Assembly (NCBI GenBank): GCA_937874445.1 | Contig: CALNAL010000256.1 | Span: forward strand, 1 to 5,177 | Origin: an uncultured Acetobacteraceae bacterium | GTDB taxonomy: Bacteria; Pseudomonadota; Alphaproteobacteria; Acetobacterales; Acetobacteraceae | Direction: 5' to 3' | Length of the DNA stretch: 5,177 bases | Shown here: piece after piece, positions 5,176 to 5,177 of the stretch | How the letters are laid out: each line of letters starts with the position of its first letter | Numbering within the stretch: position 1 is the first letter of the stretch | Program-made: the position numbers and the translations under genes | The notes under the pieces: model-generated | The model's input: the letters and a program-made list of their open reading frames with translations, nothing else | The model's database searches: none | Told to the model about the DNA's origin: nothing

Positions 5176-5177
5176 CC

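Overview
This window is ordinary chromosomal DNA from a GC-rich bacterium, most likely an alphaproteobacterium. The very high GC content outside a few short A/T islands, the strong G/C bias at third codon positions, and the gene set comF, grxC, DUF1178, ubiG and lysC all fit the Rhodospirillales. The family Acetobacteraceae is my best guess, from recall of similar gene order and of an A/T-rich intergenic motif; I could not run a search to test it.

Layout. Positions 1-291 hold no gene I can support. They carry a small dyad (56-69) and a conspicuous A/T-rich double inverted repeat (183-220). comF (292-1071) and grxC (1096-1347) follow as a two-gene unit on the plus strand. A 152-bp gap comes next, holding a 19-bp tandem repeat and a perfect 8-bp-arm hairpin. 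The DUF1178 gene (1500-2054, plus) runs convergently into ubiG (2110-2814, minus). Between and across their 3' ends lies a 16-bp repeat present three times. ubiG diverges from lysC (2919-4154, plus) across a 104-bp spacer with dyads and a GTCA triplet repeat. The lysC stop overlaps the start of a nitronate monooxygenase/YrpB-type flavoprotein gene (4147-5175, plus), which ends 2 bp before the window does.

Function. The genes are mostly housekeeping: a ComF phosphoribosyltransferase-fold protein, a dithiol glutaredoxin, a conserved zinc-ribbon-like protein of unknown function, the ubiquinone O-methyltransferase, the first enzyme of the aspartate amino acid family, and an FMN-dependent oxidoreductase coupled to it. 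They do not form one pathway; the order resembles a conserved alphaproteobacterial neighbourhood rather than a functional cassette.

I found no new defence, mobile or biosynthetic system. The main points of interest are three unrelated short tandem repeats (periods 19, 15 and 16 bp) packed into about 720 bp around the DUF1178 gene, the A/T-rich double dyad ahead of comF, an apparent change from the usual neighbour set (no nitrilase-family gene between grxC and DUF1178, and a flavin oxidoreductase directly after lysC), and the 8-nt lysC overlap.
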